The position numbers and the translations under genes are program-made. Below the pieces are notes generated by a model. That model searched no databases, was not told the origin of the DNA, and was given only the letters and a program-made list of their open reading frames with translations. This document shows positions 1 to 9,724 of a stretch of 64,000 nucleotides of DNA, one piece after another. Position 1 is the stretch's first letter, and every line of letters starts with the position of its first letter. The stretch comes from Halalkalicoccus jeotgali B3 (lineage in GTDB: Archaea > Halobacteriota > Halobacteria > Halobacteriales > Halalkalicoccaceae), in NCBI RefSeq assembly GCF_000196895.1, contig NC_014297.1:186001-250000 (forward strand), read 5' to 3'.

Positions 1-273
1 GCGGCCGATCGCGCCGCCGACCGCATAGCCCACCGTCTGTTCGGCGAACTGGCCGGGCGTGTAGCGCCCGACCGTCTGTTTGACGACGAGTCGGCCGGTC
101 ATCTGCCCGACCAGCTCGCCCATGCGCTCGAAGTCCATCGCCTCGGGATCGCCCTGTTCGAGCGCCTCTAGATCGACCGCCTCGACGAGTTGTGTGATCG
201 AGTCGGCGGTAAAGGCCGCCTCCAATCCTCGATCGAATCCCCGCCCCAGCAGGTCCGGTAGGTTCGGTGCCAT
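1..273 (-). CDS. Hypothetical protein, N-terminal part (runs off window start)
   Basis: An open minus-strand frame starts with ATG at 273 and is still open at base 1, so only about 91 residues are visible. The visible part begins MAPNLPDLLGRGFDRG, is acidic in its first half (LEALEQGDPEAMDF) and ends in a Gly/Ala-rich stretch that could begin a membrane or helical segment. I do not recognise a family. Codon use is like its neighbours. It is divergent from nothing: the next gene lies upstream on the same strand. Confidence 0.6.
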   Translation of the reverse strand, partial: MAPNLPDLLGRGFDRGLEAAFTADSITQLVEAVDLEALEQGDPEAMDFERMGELVGQMTGRLVVKQTVGRYTPGQFAEQTVGYAVGGAIGR

Positions 274-328
274 ACCCGTTTCTGTCGCTCCAAGGGGACA
301 AAAAGCCTCCCTGCACCTGCCGGTCCCT

Positions 329-2236
329 TCAGAGACGGAACCCGAGCAGGTTCCAGTAGCGAAGCACCGCGAGGAATACTACGCACGTCAGCGCCACCAA
401 CGTGTAGTGGAGCCGCGAGAGCACTCCCCAGTCGCCGTCGTGCCACGCGAGCACACAGCACGCGAGCGTTCCGAGCGTCGCCACCACCCCCAGCACCGGG
501 AGCGCAAGCAACCCCAGCAACGCCGGTGGTGCCTCGAACAGTATCGCGTTGGGGTCGACGGCCACGAGGGTGCCGAGCCCGACGGCGAACCCGACGAACA
601 GCGCGCTTGCGAGTCCCGCCGTCCACCGCGCGATCCGCGGCCGTTCGGGCCCCGGCGGGCGGTCCCTCATTCGGTGCCAGAGCCCGAGTGCGGACCAGCC
701 CACGACCGCAGAGAGGAACACGAGAAGCGAGAGCCCGACCACCGCGAGCTGCGCCGTCGTCGCCTCGTACCACGCGAGACGCTCGAACGCCATCACCGGA
801 ACGCTCCCCAGAAAGAGGTGGGTGATCTCGCCGTCGTCCTCCTCGAAAACCAGGGTATCCCCGCCGTCCTCGCGGCGAAAGACCAACGGCTCGACCTCGA
901 TCCACCGCTCGACGCCGGCCCCGGGGAGCTCCGTCACGAGCGCGTCGTCATCGATCCGGACCTCCATCGCCCCGCCCAGCGCGCCGATCTTCTCGTAGGT
1001 GGTGTGTGGATAACGGATCGCTCGGTAGGACCCCGTGAGCGCCTCGCCGCGGGTCACCCCGTCGGCCACAGCCGGCGGGTCGGGCTCCCCGAGGTAGCGG
1101 TCGAGAAAGGCCCCGATGAACTCCTCGCGGGCCTGCGTCCCGCCGGGGCTGTTGTACGAGACGAACAGCCCGAGGTCCTGTTCGGGTGCGAGCAACAGCT
1201 GGCTGTGAAAGAGTTCCGTATCGCCGCCGTGGCCGATGGCCCGTTCCCCGCCGTGGCTCATCTCGTAGAAGCCATAACAGATCCCGTCGACCCGCTCGTC
1301 GTGGGCGAACCGCCGGCGGTGCATCGCCTCGACTGTCCCCGCTTCGAGGATCCGTGTTCCCTTCAGCTCTCCGCCCGCCAGGTGCGCGCGCATGAATCGC
1401 GCCATGTCCGTGGCGGTCGCGCTCATCGAGCCTGCGGGCGCGATTCCGACGTACTCGAACTCGCCCTCGACGAACTCCCCATCTTGATACCGGTAGCCCT
1501 TCGAGACCTCACCGACCCCCTCCGGCACCGGCTGGGCGAACGTGCTGTGATCCATCCCCAGCGGCTCGAAGACGTTCGCCTGCACGTAGCCCCCGAAGCT
1601 CGTTCCGGCTTGCTCGGCGACGATATGGCCCGCGAGCGCGGCCCCGTAGTTCGAGTAGGCGGCAAGCTCCCCCGGTGGGCGAACCCGTGTCGGCTGTTCG
1701 CCGGCCAACGTCTCACCGAGCGGGCGGAGGTCTTCGGGATCCTCGACGAACGTCCCCCGGTAGCGCTCCTCGAAGCCCGGCGTGTGGGTGCCGAGGTGGT
1801 CGAGCGTGACCGGTTCGCTGTAGGCCCCGGGGATCGTCACGTCCTCTAAATACTCGTTGACGTCCGTATCGAGGTCGAACTCGCCCCGCTCGACCCCCTG
1901 CATCACGCCCGTCCAGCCGAACAGCTTCGAGACCGAGCCGATCCGAAAGAGGGTCTCCTCGGCGTCGACGGGTTCGTCGTTCTCGACGTCGGCCCGCCCG
2001 TAGCCCTTCGCGAGCAGCGTCTCACCCCCGCCGACGACCGCGACCGTCGCGCCCGCGACGTCGTGTTCGGCGAGCCCTTCGGCCATCAGCCCGTCGACGA
2101 ACGTCTCCAGGCCATCGGGGTCGGGCGAGTCGGGGTCGGACTGGGCGCCGGCCGGCCGCCCGGCCACCGCCCCGGCGGCGGCCGCTCCTGCGCCCTTGAG
2201 GACGGTTCGACGGGAGATGTCGGTGGAGGGACTCAT
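329..2236 (-). CDS. Tat-exported serine hydrolase (beta-lactamase/PBP4 fold) with C-terminal membrane segments
   Basis: A 635-residue protein of the beta-lactamase-related serine hydrolase family (class C/AmpH-like). The N-terminus carries a Tat signal (SRRTVLKGAGAAAAG), placing the catalytic domain outside the membrane. The active-site motifs are visible: SxxK as SVSK at residues 101-104, YSN at 194-196, and a downstream HGG box in IGHGGDTELF. After about residue 480 come several hydrophobic segments separated by short basic loops, so the enzyme is anchored by a C-terminal membrane domain. Likely substrates are D-amino-acid peptides or esters; the sequence does not identify them. The ATG at 2236 is chosen because it gives the complete Tat motif. 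Confidence 0.85.
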   Translation of the reverse strand: MSPSTDISRRTVLKGAGAAAAGAVAGRPAGAQSDPDSPDPDGLETFVDGLMAEGLAEHDVAGATVAVVGGGETLLAKGYGRADVENDEPVDAEETLFRIGSVSKLFGWTGVMQGVERGEFDLDTDVNEYLEDVTIPGAYSEPVTLDHLGTHTPGFEERYRGTFVEDPEDLRPLGETLAGEQPTRVRPPGELAAYSNYGAALAGHIVAEQAGTSFGGYVQANVFEPLGMDHSTFAQPVPEGVGEVSKGYRYQDGEFVEGEFEYVGIAPAGSMSATATDMARFMRAHLAGGELKGTRILEAGTVEAMHRRRFAHDERVDGICYGFYEMSHGGERAIGHGGDTELFHSQLLLAPEQDLGLFVSYNSPGGTQAREEFIGAFLDRYLGEPDPPAVADGVTRGEALTGSYRAIRYPHTTYEKIGALGGAMEVRIDDDALVTELPGAGVERWIEVEPLVFRREDGGDTLVFEEDDGEITHLFLGSVPVMAFERLAWYEATTAQLAVVGLSLLVFLSAVVGWSALGLWHRMRDRPPGPERPRIARWTAGLASALFVGFAVGLGTLVAVDPNAILFEAPPALLGLLALPVLGVVATLGTLACCVLAWHDGDWGVLSRLHYTLVALTCVVFLAVLRYWNLLGFRL

Positions 2237-2327
2237 TCCGCGTTGCTCGCATCCACTCGCGGATCGTATATATATCTTCAGCGGACGGTGGGTGGCCCGA
2301 ACCGGGCGTCGGAGGCGGGAGTCGCTC

Positions 2328-3548
2328 TCACTCCGGGCGAAACGTTCCCTCGACGGGGATCTCGATCCGCAAGAACAGCGGCAGACAGACAGCGGCGATC
2401 AGGACCTCGAGGCCACCGACGACGAGGAAGGCCGCGAGATACCCATACGCATCGGCGACGGTGCCACCGACGAGAAAGCCCGCGAGAAAGCCCATGCTGC
2501 CGGCGATGTTGAACCCGGCCATCGACGCGCCGCGCTCGCTCTCGTTCGCCAGATCGGTCACGAGCGCCATCGTCGCCGGCGAGACGAGCGCGCCCAGCAC
2601 CCCCACTAGCACCATGCCGGCCTGCGCGAGCGAAAGCGTCGGAGCCAGCCCGACGAGGACGATCGCGCCGCCGAAACACGCCGAGCCGACCACGATGGGG
2701 AGCGTCCGACCGATCCGATCGGAGAGCACGCCCATCGGATACTGCAACAGCGCGAAGGGGACGAAGAACATCCCGAGGACGATCCCGGTTTCTGCGGGCC
2801 CGATCCCGAAGGTCTCCTGGAAGTAAAAGGTGCCCACGAGCGCGAAGAACCCAGCGGTCATCCGGTCGATGAAGCCGAAGGCGAAGGGCAACCCGAGCGC
2901 CGGGGTTTCCGTGAGTCCCCCGAGGATCTCCCGCAGCGATCCCCGCCCCTCCCCGGGGGCCCGATCGCCGAGAAGCCCGACCAGCGGGACGACCGCGAGC
3001 AACAACACCCCGGCGACCCAGAGGGGTGCGAGCGGGTCCAGCGTGGCGAGTTGGCCGCCAAGCGGCGCGCCGGTCGCGGTACCCCCGCCGATGGCGATGC
3101 CCGCCGCACCCATGTTCTTGCCGTGCCCGCCCGGCAGGTCCATCAACATCGTCATCGACAGCGAGAAGGCCGCGATGGTCATCGCGCCCTGCAGGACGCG
3201 GATCAATAGCACGTGGGCGAAGGCGAGATCCACGACTGCGGGGAGGGCCGCCAGCCCGAGATAACCCGCCGCACCGCCGGTCGCCCCGAGGGCGATGAAG
3301 GGTACTCGTCGCCCCGCTCGGTCGCTGGCGGCCCCCCAGAGGCTCGCACAGACGACGAACGCCGAGAACTCCGCGACGAGAAACCACATGCTCGCGTCCA
3401 GGTCGGTACTCGCGCCCAGCGCCGCCACGAGGTCGGCGATCCCCGGATAGAGGAGTACTTGCGCCAGCAACACGACGAAGACCACCGCCGCGAGCACGAC
3501 CCGGTCGCGCCTCGGAGAGCTCACGCTCGCCCCTACGGGGGCGATCAC
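2328..3548 (-). CDS. Major facilitator superfamily transporter
   Basis: A 406-residue integral membrane protein with about 12 hydrophobic segments, the usual MFS size. The loop after the second helix carries the MFS A-motif (GAASDRAGRRVP), and a weaker copy (GVLSDRIGRTLP) occurs in the second half. It should be a secondary exporter or importer driven by an ion gradient; the substrate cannot be read from the sequence, though haloarchaeal relatives are usually annotated as drug/sugar-efflux type. The start is a GTG at 3548. It lies on the same strand as the serine hydrolase, 91 bases upstream of it, and is divergent from metY. Confidence 0.85.
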   Translation of the reverse strand: MIAPVGASVSSPRRDRVVLAAVVFVVLLAQVLLYPGIADLVAALGASTDLDASMWFLVAEFSAFVVCASLWGAASDRAGRRVPFIALGATGGAAGYLGLAALPAVVDLAFAHVLLIRVLQGAMTIAAFSLSMTMLMDLPGGHGKNMGAAGIAIGGGTATGAPLGGQLATLDPLAPLWVAGVLLLAVVPLVGLLGDRAPGEGRGSLREILGGLTETPALGLPFAFGFIDRMTAGFFALVGTFYFQETFGIGPAETGIVLGMFFVPFALLQYPMGVLSDRIGRTLPIVVGSACFGGAIVLVGLAPTLSLAQAGMVLVGVLGALVSPATMALVTDLANESERGASMAGFNIAGSMGFLAGFLVGGTVADAYGYLAAFLVVGGLEVLIAAVCLPLFLRIEIPVEGTFRPE

Positions 3549-3698
3549 CTAACCTCCTATGGATCGACGGGCGCCACGACGACGACTGCCGGACTCGCGG
3601 GGATCGCCGCCTCGATCCATCCACTCGCTTTTCCTCCGAGACGATGGACGGTTCCGACGGCCGTCGTCGAGAGGCTGCGAATCTTGCCGTTATTGCTG

Positions 3699-3708
3699 GT
3701 TATAAAAC
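3699..3708 (+). promoter_or_regulatory. TATA-like box upstream of metY
   Basis: The sequence gttataaaac sits 25-34 bases before the metY ATG, the spacing expected for a leaderless or very short-leader archaeal transcript. A GGAGG follows at 3713-3717, about 15 bases before the start, which is long for a Shine-Dalgarno site. Confidence 0.5.
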
Positions 3709-3732
3709 TCTAGGAGGATATGCATCACGTAC

Positions 3733-5016
3733 ATGAATCGATGGGGACCCGCGACGCGGAGCGTCCACGCCGGCACGCGTGCGGACCCGGCGACGGGCGC
3801 TCGCGCGCCGCCGATCTATCAGACGACCTCCTACGAGTTCGAGAGCGCCGACCACGCCGCCGACCTCTACGCGCTCTCGGCGGAGGGCGACGTCTACTCG
3901 CGGATCAGCAACCCGACGACGCGGGCGCTCGAGGAGCGTCTGGCCGCCCTCGAAGGCGGTGCCGGGGCGGTCGCCACCGCCTCGGGAATGGCCGCCCTCG
4001 ACGCCGCGACCTTCCTGCTTGCTGCCCCCGGCGACTCGATCGTTTCTTCCTCCGCTATCTACGGCGGCACTACCGCCTACTTCGAGCACGTCGCCGGTCG
4101 CCGGGGGATCGAAACCCGGTTCGTCGACACGCTCGATTACGAGGCCTACGAGAACGCGATCGACGAGGGGACGGCGTACGTCCACTGCGAGACCATCGGC
4201 AATCCGTCGCTCGTCACGCCCGACATCGAACGCCTCGGGGAGATCGCACACGATCACGACGTGCCGCTCGTGGTCGACAACACGTTCGCCACTCCCTACC
4301 TCTGTCGGCCCGTAGAGCGTGGCGCGGATCTCGTCTGGGAGTCGACCACGAAGTGGCTCCACGGTTCGGGCTCGACGGTCGGCGGCGTGCTCGTCGACGG
4401 CGGGGAGTTCGACTGGTCGGGCTACGAGGAACTGGCGGGCGAGAACCCCGCCTACGAGGGCATCGATTTCAGTCGCGACTTTTCGGATGCTCCCTTCGCG
4501 GCCGCCACCCGGTTTCGGTCGCTGCGGGCATTGGGCGCCCAGCAGGCGCCCTTCGACGCCTGGGCCACCCTCCAGGGGCTCGAATCGTTCCCCCTCCGGA
4601 TGGAACGCCACTGCGAGAACGCGCGGATCGTCGCGGAGTTCCTCGCGGATCACGAGGCCGTCGCGTGGGTCACGTATCCCGGCCTCGAGTCGCACCCGAC
4701 CCACGACAACGCCCGCGAGTACCTCGAAGGGGGCTTCGGCGGGATGATCGCCTTCGGGCTCGAAAACGGCTTCGAGGGTGGGAAACGCGTCTGTGAGGCC
4801 GTCGACCTGGTGAGCTTCGTCGCCAACATCGGCGACGCGAAATCGCTGATCATCCACCCCGCCTCGACGACCCACGGCCAGCTCACGCCCGAGCAGCGCG
4901 CGAAAAGCGGCGTCACCGAGGATCTGGTCCGACTGTCGGTGGGCATCGAGGACCCCGAGGACATCCTGGCCGATCTCGACCGGGCGATCGAGCGCGCGAC
5001 GGGCGGGGAGCCATGA
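3733..5016 (+). CDS. metY: O-acetylhomoserine sulfhydrylase (Cys/Met metabolism PLP enzyme)
   Basis: A 427-residue PLP enzyme of the Cys/Met metabolism family that converts O-acetylhomoserine plus sulfide (or methanethiol) to homocysteine (or methionine). Visible features are the N-terminal [15 protein letters not shown] segment, the phosphate-binding ASGMAAL region, Asp182 in VDNTFATPY, and the PLP-binding Lys207 in [15 protein letters not shown]. Length fits the MetY branch better than the shorter cystathionine gamma-synthases. It overlaps metX by four bases (ATGA), so the acetyl acceptor-forming and acetyl-consuming steps are translated together. The start at 3733 fits the TATA spacing; an out-of-frame ATG at 3720 is ignored. 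Confidence 0.93.
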   Translation: MNRWGPATRSVHAGTRADPATGARAPPIYQTTSYEFESADHAADLYALSAEGDVYSRISNPTTRALEERLAALEGGAGAVATASGMAALDAATFLLAAPGDSIVSSSAIYGGTTAYFEHVAGRRGIETRFVDTLDYEAYENAIDEGTAYVHCETIGNPSLVTPDIERLGEIAHDHDVPLVVDNTFATPYLCRPVERGADLVWESTTKWLHGSGSTVGGVLVDGGEFDWSGYEELAGENPAYEGIDFSRDFSDAPFAAATRFRSLRALGAQQAPFDAWATLQGLESFPLRMERHCENARIVAEFLADHEAVAWVTYPGLESHPTHDNAREYLEGGFGGMIAFGLENGFEGGKRVCEAVDLVSFVANIGDAKSLIIHPASTTHGQLTPEQRAKSGVTEDLVRLSVGIEDPEDILADLDRAIERATGGEP

Positions 5017-6212
5017 GCGACAACCGAGAACTCGCCTCGCTCGGGGAGTTTCGCTTCGAGTGTGGCGAGTCCATTCCCGACCTCCAGATCGCCTACGAGA
5101 CCTACGGCGAGTTCACCGGCGAGAACTGCGTGCTGGTCTGTCACGCCCTGACCGGCAGCGCCCACGTCGCGGGCTCGTTTCGCGACACGACGACGGATCA
5201 GGCCTCGGCGTGGTGGGAGGACATCGTCGGGCCGGGCAAAGCCGTCGACACCGCCGAGTACTACGTCGTCTGTGCGAATATCCCCGGATCGTGTTACGGC
5301 TCTTCGGGGCCCGCCAGCGAGAACCCCGAAACGGGTGAGCCCTACGGCACCGACTTTCCGCCCGTCACGGTCGGGGACTGGACGCGTTCACAGCGGAAAC
5401 TGCTGGACCATCTGGGCGTGGGACGCCTGCACGCCGTCGTCGGGGGCTCGGTCGGCGGGATGAACGCGCTCGATTGGGCAGTCAGGTACCCCGACGACGT
5501 TCGGCGGGTCGCGCCGGTCGCCACCGCCGCCCGCCTCGACGCCCAGTGTCTGGGCATGGACGCCATCGCCCGGCGGGCGATCACGACCGATCCCAACTGG
5601 CGGGGTGGCGAGTATTACGGGGGGCCAGCGCCCGACGACGGGCTGGCGCTCGCTCGGCAGTTGGGGCATATGATGTACCTCTCGAAGGCCTCGATGGAGC
5701 GCAAGTTCGACCGCCGTTCGGCGGGTCGGGACGCCCACCGCGAGGCGTTTCCCGCCGACCCCGCCGCCGACTTCTTCCCGTATCGGGACGTCGAGTCGTA
5801 CCTCGACTACCAGTCGACGAAGTTCGTCGAGCGCTTCGACGCCAACAGCTATCTCTATCTCACGCGGGCGATGGACGACTACGACCTGTCCTCGGGATAC
5901 GAGTCCGACGCCGACGCGCTCGCGGCCTTTACTGGCGAGGCGCTTCTGATGAGTTTTACCGGCGACTGGCACTTCACCGTCGCCCAGTCCGAGCGCGTCG
6001 CTGAGGCGTTTCGCGCGACCGACGGGGACGTCGCTCACCACGTCATCGAGTCCGACCACGGCCACGACGCGTTTCTCGTCGAACCCGGGAAGGTGGGGCC
6101 ACCGCTCGCGGACTTCATCGACGACGGCCTCGCGGGCAAGGCGATAACCGACACGAAGACGGACCAGAGTAGCGACTTCGCGCCGGTCCACGCGAGCCTC
6201 TTCTCGCGGTGA
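5013..6212 (+). CDS. metX: Homoserine O-acetyltransferase
   Basis: A 399-residue alpha/beta-hydrolase-fold acyltransferase that makes O-acetylhomoserine from homoserine and acetyl-CoA, the substrate of the adjacent MetY. The nucleophile is Ser146 in [10 protein letters not shown]; Asp318 (FTGDWHF) and His351 (SDHGHDAFL) complete the triad. The N-terminal [12 protein letters not shown] and the [12 protein letters not shown] stretch are typical of MetX. Length matches the family. The C-terminal extension after about residue 365 is rich in Thr and Lys and looks haloarchaea-specific. Acetyl versus succinyl preference is inferred from the MetY partner, not proven by sequence. Confidence 0.93.
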   Translation: MSDNRELASLGEFRFECGESIPDLQIAYETYGEFTGENCVLVCHALTGSAHVAGSFRDTTTDQASAWWEDIVGPGKAVDTAEYYVVCANIPGSCYGSSGPASENPETGEPYGTDFPPVTVGDWTRSQRKLLDHLGVGRLHAVVGGSVGGMNALDWAVRYPDDVRRVAPVATAARLDAQCLGMDAIARRAITTDPNWRGGEYYGGPAPDDGLALARQLGHMMYLSKASMERKFDRRSAGRDAHREAFPADPAADFFPYRDVESYLDYQSTKFVERFDANSYLYLTRAMDDYDLSSGYESDADALAAFTGEALLMSFTGDWHFTVAQSERVAEAFRATDGDVAHHVIESDHGHDAFLVEPGKVGPPLADFIDDGLAGKAITDTKTDQSSDFAPVHASLFSR

Positions 6213-6214
6213 GG

Positions 6215-6373
6215 TCAGTTCTCGGCGGTTTCCCCGAGTAGGCTCGCGACCTTCCCGCGGAGCGCCGCGTACGCACCCAGCCCGGTGCCGGCGGCAAACG
6301 AGAGGATACCTGTCAACACGAGCAGCGTCAGGTCGGGGTGTTCGGCCCCGGTGTGCAGCAGTGTCGGATCCAT
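6215..6373 (-). CDS. Small single-span membrane protein
   Basis: A 52-residue frame starting MDPTLLHTGAEHPD with one clear hydrophobic segment (LTLLVLTGILSFAAGTGL) followed by a basic, then acidic tail ending GETAEN. It sits in the short gap between metX and serB, convergent with metX. Codon use and length resemble many haloarchaeal one-helix proteins. No function is proposed. Confidence 0.6.
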   Translation of the reverse strand: MDPTLLHTGAEHPDLTLLVLTGILSFAAGTGLGAYAALRGKVASLLGETAEN

Positions 6374-6428
6374 ACCCTCACGGATTCACGCGGCTGACAT
6401 CAATGTGGCGGTCTTCCCAAACGTTACG

Positions 6429-7064
6429 TCAGAGAACGCCTCGATTTTCGAACAACCGGCGAAGCTGCGACATCTCCGAAATCACTTCCTCACAGTGGGG
6501 CTCGACGGCGGGTTTCGGGTCGAACCCGACCGCGAGTCCGGCGACTCGCAACATCGGCAGGTCGTTGGCGCCGTCCCCGACGGCGACCGTCGCCCCGGGA
6601 TCGACGCCCTGTGCGCTCGCCAGTCTGCGCAGGGCGTTGTCCTTGGTCCCCTCGATCAGGGGGCCCTCGACCTCGCCCGTCAATTCCCCGTCTTCCATGG
6701 GCAGGCGGTTGGCGACGATCGAGTCCACCGTGATGCCCTCGCGGGAGAGTGCGCGCTCGACCCCGCGCTCGAACCCCCCCGTCAGGATGGCGGTGTGGAC
6801 GCCCGCCGCGTTGAGCGCCTCGATCAGTGCCGCCGCGTCCGGCCTGAGACGAACTTCGCCGTAGGCCGCCTCCGCCTCCTCGCGCGACAGTCCGTCCAAC
6901 AGCGCGGCGCGCTGGCGCAGGCTGTCGGCGTAGCTCATCTCGTCGTTCATCGCGCGCTCGGTGATCTCGGCCATCTCGTCGGCGACGCCACAGCGCTCGC
7001 CGAGCAGGACGGTCATCTCCGAGTCCGAGAGGGTGCCGTCGAAGTCGAAGGCCACCAGTGTCAT
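6429..7064 (-). CDS. serB: Phosphoserine phosphatase
   Basis: A 211-residue HAD-superfamily phosphatase performing the last step of serine synthesis, phosphoserine to serine. HAD motif I is DFDGTLSD (nucleophile Asp7, acid Asp9), motif II is ILTGG, the motif III lysine is in EGTKDNAL, and motif IV is GDGANDLPM. The frame is open upstream to 7160, but the ATG at 7064 is chosen because it starts exactly at the conserved MTLVAFDFDG; the upstream extension is not conserved-looking. serA lies about 1 kb away on the other strand, so two serine genes are clustered with the methyltransferase remnant between them. Confidence 0.93.
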   Translation of the reverse strand: MTLVAFDFDGTLSDSEMTVLLGERCGVADEMAEITERAMNDEMSYADSLRQRAALLDGLSREEAEAAYGEVRLRPDAAALIEALNAAGVHTAILTGGFERGVERALSREGITVDSIVANRLPMEDGELTGEVEGPLIEGTKDNALRRLASAQGVDPGATVAVGDGANDLPMLRVAGLAVGFDPKPAVEPHCEEVISEMSQLRRLFENRGVL

Positions 7065-7285
7065 TGTCCGGCGTTCGTCCGCACGGGGTTTCAACCCTCC
7101 CATCCCCGTCGAGCCGTTCGACGCCGGTTTGCTATAGATCAACCGTGTTCTGGGGCCCAATAGACGAACGGCAGGTACTTCCCGGAAACCGGCCCATCTC
7201 CACCGGGTGAGCCGTCAGAGGCACCCACCACTGACCCGCGACCACGCCGCCCGCTGGCGATCGCGCCCTTCCACTTCCGTCGCCG

Positions 7286-7992
7286 TTATCGACCCAGTAC
7301 GACGCCGTAGGCCGCCGACTCGGTTTCGAGGAGGCGCTCGACCGTCCACGGCGTCCCGGCGATGACCCCGGCAAGCGCGTCGGGAGTGGCCATCAGCAGA
7401 TCGATCCACGGCCCCGCCAGCTCGTCGTACTCGACGCGAAACCGACGGTACGCGAGGCCGTCTCCGACCGCGTGGCGATCGAGGTACTCCGATTCGGCCC
7501 ACGCCTCGGGACCCGTCGGATCGCTCAGATCGGCGACGAGCCGTTCGCCCGGCTTTGTGACCCGGGCGAGCTCCGAAAGCGTCCCGTCGAGCGCCGCTCG
7601 CGAGCGCCCGAGTCCGAGCTGCTGGCCGACGACGAGCACCGTATCGAACGCGCGGTCTACCGGTAGGTGGGTCAGATCGCCCACTAGCGCGCGTTTGAGC
7701 CCTCGTTTGCGGGCGACCCGGATCGCGCCGGGGCTCCGGTCGACTCCGAAAACGGCGTGACCGCGTTCCCGTGCCCACAGCGCCGTCCGGCCGACCCCAC
7801 AACCGGCATCGAGGATCGATCCCGAAGCGTGCTCGACCATCCGTTTTCGAAGTCGCTCCACTCCCCGTAGTCGGCGAAATACCCCGCGAGATGCGCCTCG
7901 CTGACGTGTCCGTCGTCGCGCCGGTAGACGGGCTGCTCGACCAGCCGTCCATGGTGGAAGTCCGCGACCATGCGTCCGAACGCGTCGCTCAT
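7286..7992 (-). pseudogene. SAM-dependent methyltransferase broken by a frameshift
   Basis: The N-terminal part (start ATG 7992, MSDAFGRMVADFHHG through YFADYGEWSDFE) and the methyltransferase core (RMVEHASGSILDAGCGVG, then VDRSPGAIRVARKRG and LARVTKPGERLV) are in different frames. The switch falls at the run TTTT at 7844-7847 (AAAA on the coding strand): one more A would read DFEKRMVEHASGS continuously. The SAM-binding motif I is DAGCGVGR. Repaired length would be about 235 residues, normal for a class I methyltransferase. It may be a recent pseudogene or a sequencing error in a homopolymer. The substrate is unknown. Confidence 0.8.
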
Positions 7993-8110
7993 ACCTCGAC
8001 CTCGCGAGCCACCCAGATAGTGTTAGTCCGACACACGGTATCGCTTCCCCTGGAAGGCCAGCGCTGCCGATGACACAAGGGTTAACCCCGACGCGGGGGA
8101 GTTCTCTCGC

Positions 8111-9724
8111 ATGAGGATTCTCGTTACGGACCCCATCGACGACGCGGGGTTGGAAACGTTGCGCGAAGCCGGCCACGAGGTCGAAATCGACTACGATCTC
8201 GACGGCGGGCCCGCCCTCGTAGAGGCCCTCGCCGGCGTCCACGGGCTGATCGTCCGTTCTGGCACCGAGGTAACTCGCGAGGTGCTCGACGGCGCCGCCG
8301 ACCTGATGATCGTCGGCCGCGCGGGCATCGGCGTCGACAACATCGATATCGACGCGGCGACCGAACACGGCGTGATCGTCGCCAACGCACCCGAGGGTAA
8401 CGTCCGGGCGGCCGCAGAACACACCGTCGCGATGACCTTCGCCGCCGCCCGCTCGATCCCGCAGGCTCATACCAGATTGAAGGCCGGCGACTGGGCCAAA
8501 AGCGACTTCTTGGGGACCGAGGTCAACAACAAGACGCTCGGAATCGTCGGGCTCGGACGCGTCGGCCAGGAGGTCGCGAAACGGCTGAATAACCTTGGGA
8601 TGGACCTCGTCGCGTACGATCCGTACATCTCCGAGGACCGCGCCGAGCAGATCGGCGCCGACCTCGTCGAGTTCGAGGCCTGTATCGAACGGGCGGACTT
8701 CCTGACCGTCCACACCCCGCTGACCCCCGAGACGGAGGACCTGATCAGTCACGACGAACTCGAACTGCTCGGCGAGGGCTACCTGATCAACTGTGCCCGT
8801 GGCGGCGTCGTCGACGAGGCGGCGCTCGCGGAAGCCGTCGAGACCGGCCCGCTGAAGGGGGCGGCGCTCGACGTCTTCGCCGAGGAACCGATCTCGCCCG
8901 AGAACCCCCTTCTCGATGTCGAGGACGTTATCGTCACGCCCCATCTCGGCGCTTCGACGGAAGCCGCCCAGGAGAACGTCGCGACCAGCACGGCCGAACA
9001 GGTGCTCGCCGCTTTCAACGACGAACCCGTCCTCAACGCGCTGAACGCCCCCTCGATCGACAAGAGCGCGTTCCCCCGCGTGCGCCCGTACATCGAACTC
9101 GCCGAGACGGCGGGCCGGATCGCCGCCCAACTGCTCGATAAGCGCGTCGAGAGCGTCGACATCCGCTATGCCGGCGAAATCGCAGAGGAGGAGGTCGATC
9201 TGGTGACCGCAAGCGCGCTGAAAGGCGTGTTCTCTCCCTTGGAGTGGCAGGTCAACGCCGTCAACGCCCCGCAGGTCGCGGAGGACCGCGGCGTCGACGT
9301 CACCGAGACCAAGAGTCATCAGGCCGAGAACTTCCGTAGCGTGGTCACCGTAACGGTCGGCAACGGCGACGGCGAGACCGAACTCGGCGTTTCAGGCACC
9401 CTCTTTGCCGACGACGATCCCCGGATCGTCCGGATCGACGACTACCGGGTCGACGCCATTCCCCACGGCCATATGCTCGTCGCGCGTAACTACGACGAGC
9501 CCGGCACCATCGGCTTTATCGGCACCGTTCTGGGGGAGAACGGCATCAACATCGCGGGGATGTTCAACGCCCGCGAGGCCATCGGCGGCGAGGCGATCAC
9601 CGTCTACGACTTAGACGAGGAGGTGGGCGAGGAGCTGCTCGCCCAGCTGGAGGACGACGAGCGGATCATCGAGGCGCGCTACATCACGCTGGACGGCGCG
9701 GATACGGTGCGGACCTCGTTGTAG
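8111..9724 (+). CDS. serA: D-3-phosphoglycerate dehydrogenase
   Basis: A 537-residue enzyme of the long SerA type, catalysing the first committed step of serine synthesis (3-phosphoglycerate to 3-phosphohydroxypyruvate with NAD+). Domain order is a substrate-binding segment, a Rossmann domain with GLGRVGQEVAKR, the catalytic regions NCARGGVVDEAAL and TPHLGAST, an intervening (ASB-like) domain around residues 310-440, and a C-terminal ACT domain beginning HMLVARNYDEPG. The ACT domain suggests allosteric control by serine, as in characterised relatives. A possible TATA-like ggttaacc lies about 20 bases before the start. Downstream the base composition drops abruptly into an AT-rich island. Confidence 0.95.
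   Translation: MRILVTDPIDDAGLETLREAGHEVEIDYDLDGGPALVEALAGVHGLIVRSGTEVTREVLDGAADLMIVGRAGIGVDNIDIDAATEHGVIVANAPEGNVRAAAEHTVAMTFAAARSIPQAHTRLKAGDWAKSDFLGTEVNNKTLGIVGLGRVGQEVAKRLNNLGMDLVAYDPYISEDRAEQIGADLVEFEACIERADFLTVHTPLTPETEDLISHDELELLGEGYLINCARGGVVDEAALAEAVETGPLKGAALDVFAEEPISPENPLLDVEDVIVTPHLGASTEAAQENVATSTAEQVLAAFNDEPVLNALNAPSIDKSAFPRVRPYIELAETAGRIAAQLLDKRVESVDIRYAGEIAEEEVDLVTASALKGVFSPLEWQVNAVNAPQVAEDRGVDVTETKSHQAENFRSVVTVTVGNGDGETELGVSGTLFADDDPRIVRIDDYRVDAIPHGHMLVARNYDEPGTIGFIGTVLGENGINIAGMFNAREAIGGEAITVYDLDEEVGEELLAQLEDDERIIEARYITLDGADTVRTSL

Noticed and set aside
80-1849. Long plus-strand open frame opposite the serine hydrolase
   Set aside because: It is an Arg/Pro/Glu-rich antisense shadow with no domain. 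The minus-strand frame has a Tat signal and full active-site motifs.
7065-7160. N-terminal extension of serB
   Set aside because: The extra residues do not belong to any HAD start; the conserved protein begins at ATG 7064.
8124-9319. Minus-strand frame antisense to serA, continuous with the methyltransferase core
   Set aside because: Only the part below about 7850 has methyltransferase motifs. The rest is a mirror of serA, so the apparent long fusion is an artefact of the frameshift.
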